From positions 1-11,417 of the forward strand of contig CAXGYF010000041.1 of NCBI GenBank assembly GCA_964013895.1: a stretch of DNA of 11,417 nucleotides, read 5' to 3'. The position numbers were made by a program, and so were the translations under genes. Origin of the DNA: MedAcidi-G1 sp002713545 (GTDB taxonomy: Bacteria; Actinomycetota; Acidimicrobiia; Acidimicrobiales; MedAcidi-G1). Every line of letters starts with the position of its first letter. Within the stretch, counting starts at the first letter, position 1. This document shows positions 1 to 7,441 of this stretch, one piece after another. The notes beneath the pieces were generated by a model. That model had not been told where the DNA came from. It was given only the letters and a program-made list of their open reading frames with translations, and searched no databases.

Positions 1-846
1 GAAGAAGGTCCGTTGCTACCAAATGGAACTATTTCCTTCGCTTTATACGGAAGCCTTCTTGAAGGGGGTGATCAAAGAGGCTTTCAATTTAAGTTGGAAC
101 CTGACGATCGTTTAACCATCTCGCTGCTAATTCCAAACTTGCAACCCGAAAATGAGCTACCGGAAGAAAAACTTCCAAGACTTTTCTTATACCGACCTGA
201 TGGTTCAGTTCTAGAAGGAGTGTCAGACATATATGTTCCATTCGATGAACCTTTTTCAATGACTAGATACATTCGAATTTTTGATCATGTTGAACAGTCC
301 ATTGGTGGTTTACATCAGGTAAAAATTGTGGGAAACCATCCGTCTCGTTTTACAGCCTCTATTGGCTACATTGAAAGCTTCGGCACACCGGTGGAAAATG
401 TCCCCAACAGAGAAGCTGGACGTACTGGAATTTTTGACTGGTATCAGAACCCTGTTCCGGAAAAACCTAGAGAAACACCAGGAACTATAGAAACACCAGA
501 AAGAGAAGCTCCTGTTGTCGAAGAGGTGGTAGTTGAAAAACCGGCTCCCACAACAGTGGAACCTGTTAAAGCATCAGGAGAAGAAACTGATCCAGTCATT
601 CAAGAGTCTCCCGCCATCGAAGAGGTGGCAGTTGAAAAGCCGGATTACACAATGATGGAAACTTTAGAAACACCAGAAGAAGAAAAAACGGCCCCCGTTA
701 CCCAGAAGACAACGGCGGGAATCTCAGAGGATGATAGTAGTTCTTCTTCAAAAATTTATATACCTATTGTTATTGCTTCATTACTCCTTTTGTTTTCCAT
801 AAGACTCGTTAGAAGAAACAAATTCAAGCAAGAGAGCGACCAGTAG
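1..846 (+). CDS. Membrane-anchored surface protein with Pro/Glu-rich stalk, 5'-truncated
   Basis: The reading frame is open to the first base of the window, so the true start lies upstream. A TTG at 13 is in frame, but nothing marks it as a start. The visible 281 residues have three parts. The first 150 or so are beta-rich, with a 'YGSLLEGGDQRGFQFKLEPD' stretch reminiscent of PPC-like secreted beta-sandwich domains (weak resemblance, by eye). A low-complexity stalk rich in Pro, Glu, Val and Thr follows, with a repeated unit. The end is a Ser-rich linker, a hydrophobic segment IYIPIVIASLLLLFSI (754-801) and a basic tail RLVRRNK. That order predicts a type I membrane protein with its bulk outside the cell and a short cytoplasmic tail. 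No enzyme motif is visible, and any signal peptide would lie upstream. Function unknown; a surface or adhesin-like role is inference. Its 3' end overlaps the convergent cupin gene by 23 bp. Confidence 0.8.
   Translation, partial: EEGPLLPNGTISFALYGSLLEGGDQRGFQFKLEPDDRLTISLLIPNLQPENELPEEKLPRLFLYRPDGSVLEGVSDIYVPFDEPFSMTRYIRIFDHVEQSIGGLHQVKIVGNHPSRFTASIGYIESFGTPVENVPNREAGRTGIFDWYQNPVPEKPRETPGTIETPEREAPVVEEVVVEKPAPTTVEPVKASGEETDPVIQESPAIEEVAVEKPDYTMMETLETPEEEKTAPVTQKTTAGISEDDSSSSSKIYIPIVIASLLLLFSIRLVRRNKFKQESDQ
511..660 (+). repeat. Direct repeat, 99-bp period (33-residue unit) in stalk region
   Basis: Two 51-bp copies start at 511 and 610 and match at 39 of 51 positions by hand count. The identical core TCGAAGAGGTGG occurs at 518-529 and 617-628. 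At protein level the copies read PVVEEVVVEKPAPTTVE and PAIEEVAVEKPDYTMME. A shorter element AGAAACACCA (ETP) recurs at 471-480, 489-498 and 666-675. The 99-bp period keeps the frame, as expected for a stalk that lengthens or shortens by recombination or slippage. Confidence 0.75.
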
Positions 847-1216
847 TACTTTCAACATTTTCCGGGAGACTTCCCTCATAATAATCTCCTGTCGAGTTCG
901 TTCCAGTTGGTTCAAACATCAAAATGGAAGCCCCACTTGAGGAAGGTTTATGAAACATGCCTCTTGGGACAACATAAACATCTCCTTCTGACATATGCAC
1001 AACTTTTTCTACACTTCCTTCTCGTATTGCTATATCAAAGTCACCTTTCAACACGAGAAAAAATTCATCTGTTTCTTCGTGCACATGCCATACATGTTCT
1101 CCTTCGACATGAGCTACTCGCACGTCATAGTCATTTATTTTTGTAACGATTCGTGGACTCCATGTATCGCGAAACGATTCAAGAGCTTCATTAAGGTTCA
1201 CAGGTTTTTGTTTCAT
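824..1216 (-). CDS. Small single-domain cupin protein
   Basis: This 130-residue protein shows both cupin motifs. Motif 1 is HVHEETDEFFLVLKG, with metal-ligand candidates H44, H46 and E51 in the H-x-H-x4-E-x6-G pattern. Motif 2 is GDVYVVPRGMFHKP, with H89 in the G-x5-P-x-G-x2-H pattern. All four usual metal ligands are present, so a mononuclear metal site is likely. The closing stretch EPTGTNSTGD is common in small cupins. Such proteins include dioxygenases, isomerases and pure binding proteins, so the reaction cannot be named. There is no signal peptide, so it is probably cytoplasmic. The ATG is preceded by only a weak AAGAA purine run. It is divergent from the thioredoxin-fold gene across a 44-bp gap that must hold both promoters, and its 3' end overlaps the membrane-protein gene. 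Confidence 0.88.
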   Translation of the reverse strand: MKQKPVNLNEALESFRDTWSPRIVTKINDYDVRVAHVEGEHVWHVHEETDEFFLVLKGDFDIAIREGSVEKVVHMSEGDVYVVPRGMFHKPSSSGASILMFEPTGTNSTGDYYEGSLPENVESTTGRSLA

Positions 1217-1260
1217 GTTTTGATTCTATTTCTTAAATGTTTTCTGGTTAGGGTCAAGTA
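1217..1260. promoter_or_regulatory. 44-bp divergent promoter gap
   Basis: The cupin gene (-) and the YyaL-type gene (+) start back to back, so both promoters or leaders must sit in or near these 44 bp. An AGGG at 1250-1253, 7 nt before the ATG at 1261, can serve as the ribosome-binding site of the + gene. No convincing -35/-10 pair or operator was seen. Confidence 0.4.
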
Positions 1261-3234
1261 ATGAATCATCTATCTGGGGAAACAAGCCCTTATTTACGTC
1301 AGCATGCTGATAATCCAGTCGAATGGTTTCCTTGGCGGGAAGACGCTTTCGAACAAGCTAGGGAACGTAATGTTCCTATTCTTTTATCTGTTGGTTATTC
1401 AGCGTGCCATTGGTGTCACGTGATGGCTCATGAATCTTTCGAGAATCCTGAAATAGCAGCTTTGATGAACGAAAATTTTGTGAATATCAAAGTTGACCGC
1501 GAAGAAAGACCTGATGTTGACGCTATTTACATGACAGCAGTTACTTCATTAACTGGGCGTGGGGGTTGGCCCATGACTGTTTTCTGTGATCATGAGGGTA
1601 GACCTTTTCATGGTGGAACTTATTGGCCTGATAAACCTCGTGGAGGAATGCCTTCTTTTCCTCAAGTGCTCGAAGCTGTTAGCGAGGCATGGGAGACAAA
1701 GAAGTCTGATATTGACCAAATGGCCACCGAATTGACTTCCCGTATAGAACAGTTGTCTCAAATTCCTCCGGATTCATCACCACCTTCTTCTGACGTTTTA
1801 ACGCAGGCTGTTTCAAATATGATTTCTCATCATGACCGAGTTCATGGGGGTTTTGGGAATCCACCTAAATTTCCTCAGGCTATGAACCTTGATTTTCTCA
1901 TAAGACGTTTGGCTAAAAAGGAGAACGCTTCTATTGAAGCTGTTGTTACCTTCACTCTTGCAAGCATGGCTTCTGGGGGAATTTATGATCACCTAGGTGG
2001 AGGTTTCTCCCGTTACTCGGTTGATGAACGGTGGCTGGTTCCTCATTTTGAGAAGATGCTCTACGACAACGCTATGCTCGCCAGAGTTTATCTGCATGCA
2101 TGGAAATTGAATTCGGATCCCAGGTGGCGTCAAGTAGCGGAAGAAACTATTGAATACGTTTTGAGAGATTTATGTGACCCTTTGGGAGGTTTCTATTCAG
2201 CTGAAGATGCTGATTCTGAAGGTGTGGAGGGGAAGTTTTATGTTTGGGATAAGAAAGATCTAGAAGAAATATGTGGTGACTATGCCGATGAGGTGATCGA
2301 ATGGTACGGAGCGACCAGTGGTGGCAACTTCGAAGGTTCCAACATTCTCTACAGGCATAAAATTGGCGATCTAATTAGACCATCTAACGTGGAGCATTCA
2401 AGAAGAGCCCTTTTTGAGAAACGCAAGGAACGTATCCGCCCTGGTCTTGATAACAAAGTTCTCACGGAATGGAACGGGCTTATGCTGGCAACTCTGTCCG
2501 AGGCGGCTGTCGCAACTGGTCGAGATGACTGGTTGGAAGCTGCGAGATTGAACGGCGATTTTCTGTTGAAAAATTTGAGAGATGAAAATGGCCGATGGTT
2601 GCGAGCATGGCAGCCTGAAGCTGGCAGCCAACATCTTGCTTACGCGGCTGACTATGCGGCTGTCATTGATGGTTTAACACGTCTTGGTGAGGCGACAGGT
2701 GAGAGGCGTTGGACAGAGATGGCTACAGAAACCGCCTTTTCTTTAATTAATTTGTTTGAGGACCAAGAAAACGGTGGATTTTTTACTACAGGCAATGATG
2801 CCGACCCTCTCATCACGCGAATGAAAGACGTTTTTGATAATGCTATTCCTTCCGCTAATAGTCTGGCTGCTGTGGCACTATTTCGTCTAGGAGCTTTGAC
2901 AGGCCAGTCGAGTTTCGTTGAATCAGCGGAAAGAGTTTTGCAACTTGTTTCCAAACAGGTTGCGCAGCATCCGACTGGTTTCGGTCATCTGCTCGGAGCT
3001 CTTGACATTTATCACAACGGTTCAACTGAGGTTTTGATTACCGGAAACCGATCCGATCTTGTAGAGGTTGTCAACTCTTCTTTGTTGCCAAATGTCGTTT
3101 TAGCTTGGGGAGAAAGTTTTTCAGGCCCACTATGGGAAAATCGTACAGGTGATCAGGCTTGGGTTTGTAGAAACTTTGAATGTGAATTACCAATCACTTC
3201 AACCGAAGATCTTGAGAAAAGTCTTAAAAGCTAA
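1261..3234 (+). CDS. YyaL/SPATA20-family protein: thioredoxin-like domain (DUF255) plus alpha/alpha-barrel
   Basis: The 657 residues match the usual length of this widespread family (about 650-700). Residues 1-165 form the thioredoxin-like domain. They hold the family signature CHWCHVM (C49, C52), the VNIKVDREERPDVD segment, and GGWPM with the cis-proline at P104. Residues 175-640 form the alpha/alpha six-hairpin region related to N-acylglucosamine epimerases and glycosidases. Its conserved blocks are GFGNPPKFPQ, IYDHLGGGFSRYS, VPHFEKMLYDNAML, SAEDADSEGVEGKFYVW and VLTEWNGLML. The C-x-x-C pair is intact, so thiol-disulfide chemistry is possible, but no substrate is established. It lacks a signal peptide. 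The ATG start is right for the family (N-terminus near SPYLRQHADNPVEW) and has AGGG 7 nt upstream. The stop shares 4 bp with the convergent transporter gene. Nothing links it to the sulfur genes beyond proximity. Confidence 0.93.
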   Translation: MNHLSGETSPYLRQHADNPVEWFPWREDAFEQARERNVPILLSVGYSACHWCHVMAHESFENPEIAALMNENFVNIKVDREERPDVDAIYMTAVTSLTGRGGWPMTVFCDHEGRPFHGGTYWPDKPRGGMPSFPQVLEAVSEAWETKKSDIDQMATELTSRIEQLSQIPPDSSPPSSDVLTQAVSNMISHHDRVHGGFGNPPKFPQAMNLDFLIRRLAKKENASIEAVVTFTLASMASGGIYDHLGGGFSRYSVDERWLVPHFEKMLYDNAMLARVYLHAWKLNSDPRWRQVAEETIEYVLRDLCDPLGGFYSAEDADSEGVEGKFYVWDKKDLEEICGDYADEVIEWYGATSGGNFEGSNILYRHKIGDLIRPSNVEHSRRALFEKRKERIRPGLDNKVLTEWNGLMLATLSEAAVATGRDDWLEAARLNGDFLLKNLRDENGRWLRAWQPEAGSQHLAYAADYAAVIDGLTRLGEATGERRWTEMATETAFSLINLFEDQENGGFFTTGNDADPLITRMKDVFDNAIPSANSLAAVALFRLGALTGQSSFVESAERVLQLVSKQVAQHPTGFGHLLGALDIYHNGSTEVLITGNRSDLVEVVNSSLLPNVVLAWGESFSGPLWENRTGDQAWVCRNFECELPITSTEDLEKSLKS

Positions 3235-4187
3235 TTACTTTTTCTTACTCTAAAGAACGCTGGGACGGCTCCAATGTGAAGAGCTCGGGTCTGCTCTAGT
3301 CGTTCGAATTGCTGGTCTCCATTTCCTCTTGAAGAACGAAGCGTTAGCCATACAACAGATGCAAGGCATATAGCTCCACCTACGAGAGTTTCGGTTCTAG
3401 GAGTTTCGTCTACCCAAATCCACACCCATAAAGGGGCCGCGACTATTTCCGAGATTAAAAGTAAAGAAATATCTGCCGAAGGCACGAAACGATGTGCGTA
3501 ATTCCAAAACGGTGTGAAGGCGCCAATCAGAATGCCTCCTCCTATAAATCCCATGAGTATGTCATTTCCAGACATTTCCAAACCAGGGCCAAATCCTGCT
3601 ACCAAACCTGCGACTAATGCTGAGGCTGTGCCTCCAACTACTGTTGGCACCCCAGGATCTCTTGCCGGTGAGCTTCTAACAAGTACCGTGTAGCCGCCCA
3701 AAGCTATGGAAAGAATAATGGAAAGTATTATTCCGACCGTGTCGCCACCCTCTAAGCCCCCTCCCACCATCACTCCCACACCTATAAGAGAAACGAACAT
3801 AGCGATACCCGTATCGCGTGTAAGAGACTCCTTTAAAAAAACTCGGGCGAAAAGAGCAGCGTAAAAAGGGCTAGTTGATTGTATGAGCAGGACGAAAGCT
3901 GCCGTCACCCGGCTTAAAGCAACGATGTAAAGAGTGAATAATCCTCCCATGACTAGACCAGCAACTATTTGGGCACTTCCTGCTTCAATAACTGATCGGA
4001 ATGGGTTTCTGCCCATCCCGAGAATTATCACTATTGAAACCAGAGCGGCGGAAGCACCCCTGACGAAAAGATACTGCCAAGCATCGGCTTCTTCTAGGTA
4101 TCGGAATGTCAACGCTCCGAAACTAAACGCAATTCCACAAGCCATGATCACAATTGATCCTTGAAAGCGACTCAGTTTGACAGCCAT
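3231..4187 (-). CDS. EamA/DMT-superfamily membrane transporter
   Basis: The 318-residue, strongly hydrophobic protein looks like two tandem EamA repeats, about residues 10-142 and 150-284, with around ten membrane helices. Each repeat ends with the usual acidic turn and helix, FLKESLTRDTGIAM in the first and WVDETPRTETLVGGAI in the second. A final tail of about 34 mostly polar residues should be cytoplasmic. Family members move amino acids, nucleosides, sugars or other small metabolites, often as exporters, and sequence alone does not give substrate or direction. The ATG has AGGA about 10 nt upstream. It is divergent from the hydrolase-sulfatase operon, so a role in handling its substrate or product is conceivable but unproven. 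Its stop codon overlaps that of the YyaL-type gene. Confidence 0.9.
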   Translation of the reverse strand: MAVKLSRFQGSIVIMACGIAFSFGALTFRYLEEADAWQYLFVRGASAALVSIVIILGMGRNPFRSVIEAGSAQIVAGLVMGGLFTLYIVALSRVTAAFVLLIQSTSPFYAALFARVFLKESLTRDTGIAMFVSLIGVGVMVGGGLEGGDTVGIILSIILSIALGGYTVLVRSSPARDPGVPTVVGGTASALVAGLVAGFGPGLEMSGNDILMGFIGGGILIGAFTPFWNYAHRFVPSADISLLLISEIVAAPLWVWIWVDETPRTETLVGGAICLASVVWLTLRSSRGNGDQQFERLEQTRALHIGAVPAFFRVRKSN

Positions 4188-4292
4188 AACAGAACAATCC
4201 TAAATTTTTTTCTCTAACAGTTGTCGGACCAACTCGCAAAAAGATCTTTGGCGCAGTCGTCTCAAGCCTTTCACATAATCTAAGGTTTTCAA
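4188..4292. promoter_or_regulatory. 105-bp divergent intergenic region
   Basis: This gap separates the EamA transporter (-) from the hydrolase-sulfatase operon (+). On the + strand CATAAT at 4273-4278 resembles a -10 element, but no -35 lies at good spacing. AAGG at 4282-4285, 7 nt before the ATG at 4293, is the ribosome-binding site. On the - strand AGGA lies 10 nt before the transporter start. Short arms GTTG...CAAC near 4218-4231 are too small to call an operator. Confidence 0.4.
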
Positions 4293-5162
4293 ATGTCTTC
4301 ACCTGAACTACTCGAGAGTGTGAAATTATCTGATGGGCGTTCTCTGTCTTTCGCTCGTTTTGGAGACCCTTCAGGTAAACCTGTCTTCTATTTTCACGGC
4401 TTTCCCGGCAGTCGACTCGAACCGCAATCAAATCATGATGCATTTCTCAAAGCTGGCATTCAACTCCTGGCTCTAGACCGGCCCGGGATCGGTCATTCAA
4501 CAAGAAAAAATAAGCGCAAACTTTTGGATTGGCCTGATGATGTTGTTGAAGTTGCGAAAATTCTAAAACTAGAAAAATTCTCGATTCTTGGAGTGTCGGG
4601 AGGTGGACCGTACGCCTTGGCGTGTGCTAGAGCGATTCCTGGCTACTTGAATAAAGTCACTGTCGCTTGTGGTCTAGGCCCCATAGATGCTCCTAATGCG
4701 ACATCCGGGATGATGCTCTCGAACCGCGTGCTTTTTCGTTATGGAAAATTTTTTCCTCCGGTACTGCATTTGTCGACTTTTCTTATGGTTAGGCAACTTT
4801 CCTCAAAGCCCGCGAAAGGGTTGAAGAAATTTGTCGAAGGACTTCCAGAACCTGATCGTCTAGTTCTCTCTAAGACAGATGCTCAAGATTTCGTTGCAGC
4901 GAGTGCAGTCGAAGGAGTACGTCAAGGCAGTGGTCCCTTGCTTGAAGAAATAGGTATTTACTCCAGATCTTGGGGTTTTAAACTTGAGGACCTCAATGTT
5001 CCGGTGAGTCTTTTTCAAGGCGAAGTCGATATTGATGTACCTGCATCAATGGCTCGCCATCAAGCGAGTTTAATTCCAGATTGTGAAATAAATTTGTATC
5101 CAGATGATGGACATTTTTCACTACTCGTAAACCATATAGACGAGATAATTGCCTCTTTATAA
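4293..5162 (+). CDS. Alpha/beta-hydrolase fold serine hydrolase
   Basis: The 289 residues fit a standard alpha/beta hydrolase. HGFPGSR (35-41) is the oxyanion-hole strand turn. LDRPGIGHS (61-69) follows it. GVSGGGPYAL holds the nucleophile elbow with S102 in G-x-S-x-G. D246 in GEVDIDVP is the likely acid, and H274 in DDGHFSLL completes the triad. A cap region lies around residues 135-225. Reactions in this family include ester, lactone, epoxide and C-C bond hydrolysis, so specificity is open. The HGFPGSR plus ALDRPGIGHS combination resembles carboxylesterase or proline-iminopeptidase-like members. The protein appears cytoplasmic. It lies 14 bp upstream of the arylsulfatase on the same strand, almost certainly co-transcribed, so the two may act on one substrate carrying both an ester and a sulfate. 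That coupling is inference. Confidence 0.92.
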   Translation: MSSPELLESVKLSDGRSLSFARFGDPSGKPVFYFHGFPGSRLEPQSNHDAFLKAGIQLLALDRPGIGHSTRKNKRKLLDWPDDVVEVAKILKLEKFSILGVSGGGPYALACARAIPGYLNKVTVACGLGPIDAPNATSGMMLSNRVLFRYGKFFPPVLHLSTFLMVRQLSSKPAKGLKKFVEGLPEPDRLVLSKTDAQDFVAASAVEGVRQGSGPLLEEIGIYSRSWGFKLEDLNVPVSLFQGEVDIDVPASMARHQASLIPDCEINLYPDDGHFSLLVNHIDEIIASL

Positions 5163-5176
5163 GTCGAAAGGAAACC

Positions 5177-7438
5177 ATGTCAAACAGAGTTACCGGTCCA
5201 GGGGTTACAGCAGCTGAAAGTACTCCTTCTTGGGAACCTCGTACTACACCACCATCTGGTGCTCCAAATGTGGTTGTCGTAGTTTTAGACGACACAGGTT
5301 TTTCCCATCTTGGATGTTTCGGCTCTGACATTGAAACACCTAATATCGACCGTCTCGCTGCTGGTGGTTTGCGTTACACCAACTTTCATACCACTGCTCT
5401 TTGCTCACCGACGCGTGCCTGTCTTTTGAGTGGACGCAACCATCATTCGGTAGGTATGAGATGGCTTTCAAATCTCGATACAGGGTTTTCCAACTGCCGA
5501 GGTGTCATAAGCAAGTCAGCAGCTACTCTTCCTGAAGTCCTAAGAGAAAACGGTTACGGCACTTTTGCTGTCGGTAAATGGCATTTGGCAAATCTTGAAG
5601 ACTGCTCACCTGCGGGACCTTTCGACCATTGGCCGCTCCAAAGAGGTTTTAACAGATTTCATGGTTTTCTTGGAGGGGCGACTGATCAATTCTCACCTGA
5701 ATTGGTAATCGATAACCATGCCGTAGACCCTCCTAGTGAAGACGACTACCACCTTTCAGAGGATATGGTCACCCAAGCAATTTCGATGATTAGCGCCCAG
5801 CAGTCGTCTTCACCTGGTGAACGTTTTTTTTGTTACGTAGCCTTTGGGGCTACGCACTCCCCTCATCAGGCACCAAGTTCATATATAGATAAATACAAGG
5901 GGAAGTATGACAAAGGTTGGGATGTCATAAGACAAAAATGGTACGAGAAGCAACTGGATTTGGGAGTAATTCCTTCTGAAGCTGAACTTTCTCCACGAAA
6001 TCGTGGTGTTGAACCTTGGGAGAAATTAAGTGAAGAACAAAAAGCTCTCTACGCGAAAATGCAGGAAGTTTTCGCAGCTTTTCTTGATCACACTGATGAT
6101 CAGGTTGGCCGTCTGATCGAATTCTTAGAAACACAGGATCTTTTAGACGACACTCTTATTGTTTTTCTTTCAGATAATGGCGCCAGTCAGGAAGGTGGTA
6201 AACACGGCACCACTAACGAGCTTGCTTATTTCAACCTGATGCCTCTACAAGTTGATGACATGATTCAACACTTAGATGAGATAGGCGGTCCGAATTACTA
6301 CAACAATTACCCGTGGGGCTGGTCACAAGTGGGCAACACTCCCCTGCGTTTCTACAAGCAGAACACTTATGAAGGTGGGATACGAGATCCTCTTATCATG
6401 CATTGGCCTAATGGAATAGACGACGCTGGTGGAATTCGTGACCACTACCACCATGTAATAGATTTGATGCCAACGATTCTCGACATAGTTGGTGTTGAGT
6501 CACCGGAAAATTTTCAAGGTGTTGATCAACAACCTGTAGAGGGAACAAGCATGCGCTACACGTTTCCTGCAAATGCAGTTGATACACCAACCACTCGACC
6601 TAAACAGTATTACGAGATGATGGGTCATCGTGCTATCTGGTCGGACGGATGGAAAGCAGTGACTATGCACCGTAAAGGTGTTCCTTTTGAGGATGAGGAG
6701 TGGGCTTTATATGACACTTCAAAGGATTTTTCTGAATGTCATGACCTGTCGGCTAGCGAACCGGAAAAGCTTAAAGAAATGATTGATCTTTGGTGGGATG
6801 AAGCTGAGAGTTTCAACGTTCTTCCACTTGATGACCGTGGTAATGAATTGTTTTTTATGAGGCGTGAGGACAGGCTTCCCCTGTCTAAACCTCAACGATT
6901 TTTGAAAAATACTCCTCATCTTGAGCGCTTTAAAATACCGGATGTTAGGAACCGTTCATTTGAAATAGGTGCAAAAGTGACTCTCGATAGAGATTCTGAA
7001 GGAGTCCTAGTTGCTAGTGGCGGCAGAACCGGCGGAATTGTTTTATATGTTGCCAATAGTCATCTGGTATTCGAGTACAACTTTATGGGTTCATCCACAA
7101 TTGTCTCTTCTGAGAGGAAACTCGATACCGGAGAATGCGAACTTGGTGTCTCATACCGCAAAACTGCTGAAAACCATGGAACTGCCTCTCTTTATATTGA
7201 AAACAAAGATAATCGTGACTATTTGGGAGAGATCGAGATAGATACTTTGCCTTATAGGCAAACAATGTATGGAATGGATGTTGGTAAAGATTTGGGACCG
7301 ACAGTCTCTGATAAATACGTTGGTCCTTTCACTTTTACTGGCAATCTTGAGTGGATTGAGTTTCGTTTAGAAAATGATCGTGATGATCTTGAAGCTGCTT
7401 CTGCAGTTGAAGCAAAAAATGCTTTAGCTGACCAGTAG
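5177..7438 (+). CDS. Type I arylsulfatase (formylglycine-dependent), long form
   Basis: This enzyme should hydrolyse organic sulfate esters to alcohol or phenol plus sulfate. The sulfatase signature CSPTRACLLSGRN places the catalytic residue at C76 (codon 5402-5404), which a formylglycine-generating enzyme must oxidise. Cys rather than Ser fits oxygen-dependent maturation. Other active-site candidates are D38/D39 (VLDDTG), R80, K134 and H136 (GKWHL), H227 (ATHSPH), D333/N334 (LSDNG) and K394. At 753 residues it matches the long actinobacterial/proteobacterial AtsA-like group. Residues about 610-740 form an extra beta-rich C-terminal part, possibly lectin-like. No signal peptide is visible, suggesting cytoplasmic action on imported substrate. 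AAAGGA just before the ATG is a good ribosome-binding site. It is second in the operon with the hydrolase, and its stop lies 3 bp from that of the convergent MBL gene. The formylglycine-generating enzyme is not in this window. Confidence 0.95.
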   Translation: MSNRVTGPGVTAAESTPSWEPRTTPPSGAPNVVVVVLDDTGFSHLGCFGSDIETPNIDRLAAGGLRYTNFHTTALCSPTRACLLSGRNHHSVGMRWLSNLDTGFSNCRGVISKSAATLPEVLRENGYGTFAVGKWHLANLEDCSPAGPFDHWPLQRGFNRFHGFLGGATDQFSPELVIDNHAVDPPSEDDYHLSEDMVTQAISMISAQQSSSPGERFFCYVAFGATHSPHQAPSSYIDKYKGKYDKGWDVIRQKWYEKQLDLGVIPSEAELSPRNRGVEPWEKLSEEQKALYAKMQEVFAAFLDHTDDQVGRLIEFLETQDLLDDTLIVFLSDNGASQEGGKHGTTNELAYFNLMPLQVDDMIQHLDEIGGPNYYNNYPWGWSQVGNTPLRFYKQNTYEGGIRDPLIMHWPNGIDDAGGIRDHYHHVIDLMPTILDIVGVESPENFQGVDQQPVEGTSMRYTFPANAVDTPTTRPKQYYEMMGHRAIWSDGWKAVTMHRKGVPFEDEEWALYDTSKDFSECHDLSASEPEKLKEMIDLWWDEAESFNVLPLDDRGNELFFMRREDRLPLSKPQRFLKNTPHLERFKIPDVRNRSFEIGAKVTLDRDSEGVLVASGGRTGGIVLYVANSHLVFEYNFMGSSTIVSSERKLDTGECELGVSYRKTAENHGTASLYIENKDNRDYLGEIEIDTLPYRQTMYGMDVGKDLGPTVSDKYVGPFTFTGNLEWIEFRLENDRDDLEAASAVEAKNALADQ
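5824..5854 (+). other. T8 slippery run followed by a 7-bp hairpin inside the sulfatase gene
   Basis: Eight T residues lie at 5824-5831, arranged so that T TTT TTT fits the X-XXY-YYZ slippery form in the zero frame (R216, F217, F218). Four bases later CGTAGCC (5836-5842) and GGCTACG (5848-5854) form a perfect 7-bp stem with a TTTGG loop. A -1 shift would add about 19 residues and then stop. It may be coincidental, since the encoded FFCYVAFGATHSP is ordinary sulfatase sequence. Confidence 0.3.
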
Positions 7439-7441
7439 GTC

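Noticed and set aside
13..846. TTG at position 13 as the true start of the first gene
   Set aside because: The frame is open to base 1, no ribosome-binding site can be judged, and a C-terminally anchored protein with an extracellular domain should have a signal peptide. The gene is treated as 5'-truncated.
995..1261. Overlapping forward reading frames opposite the cupin gene as small genes
   Set aside because: The reverse-strand frame carries complete cupin motifs. The forward frames have low-complexity composition and no recognisable domain or ribosome-binding site.
3226..3242. AAAAG...CTTTT hairpin at the YyaL/transporter overlap as a bidirectional terminator
   Set aside because: The stem is five bp and nearly all A-T, too weak to call, although the T-rich stretch after it is suggestive.
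7430..7441. GACC-AGTA-GGTC hairpin at the sulfatase stop as a terminator
   Set aside because: The stem is only 4 bp and no T-run follows on either strand.
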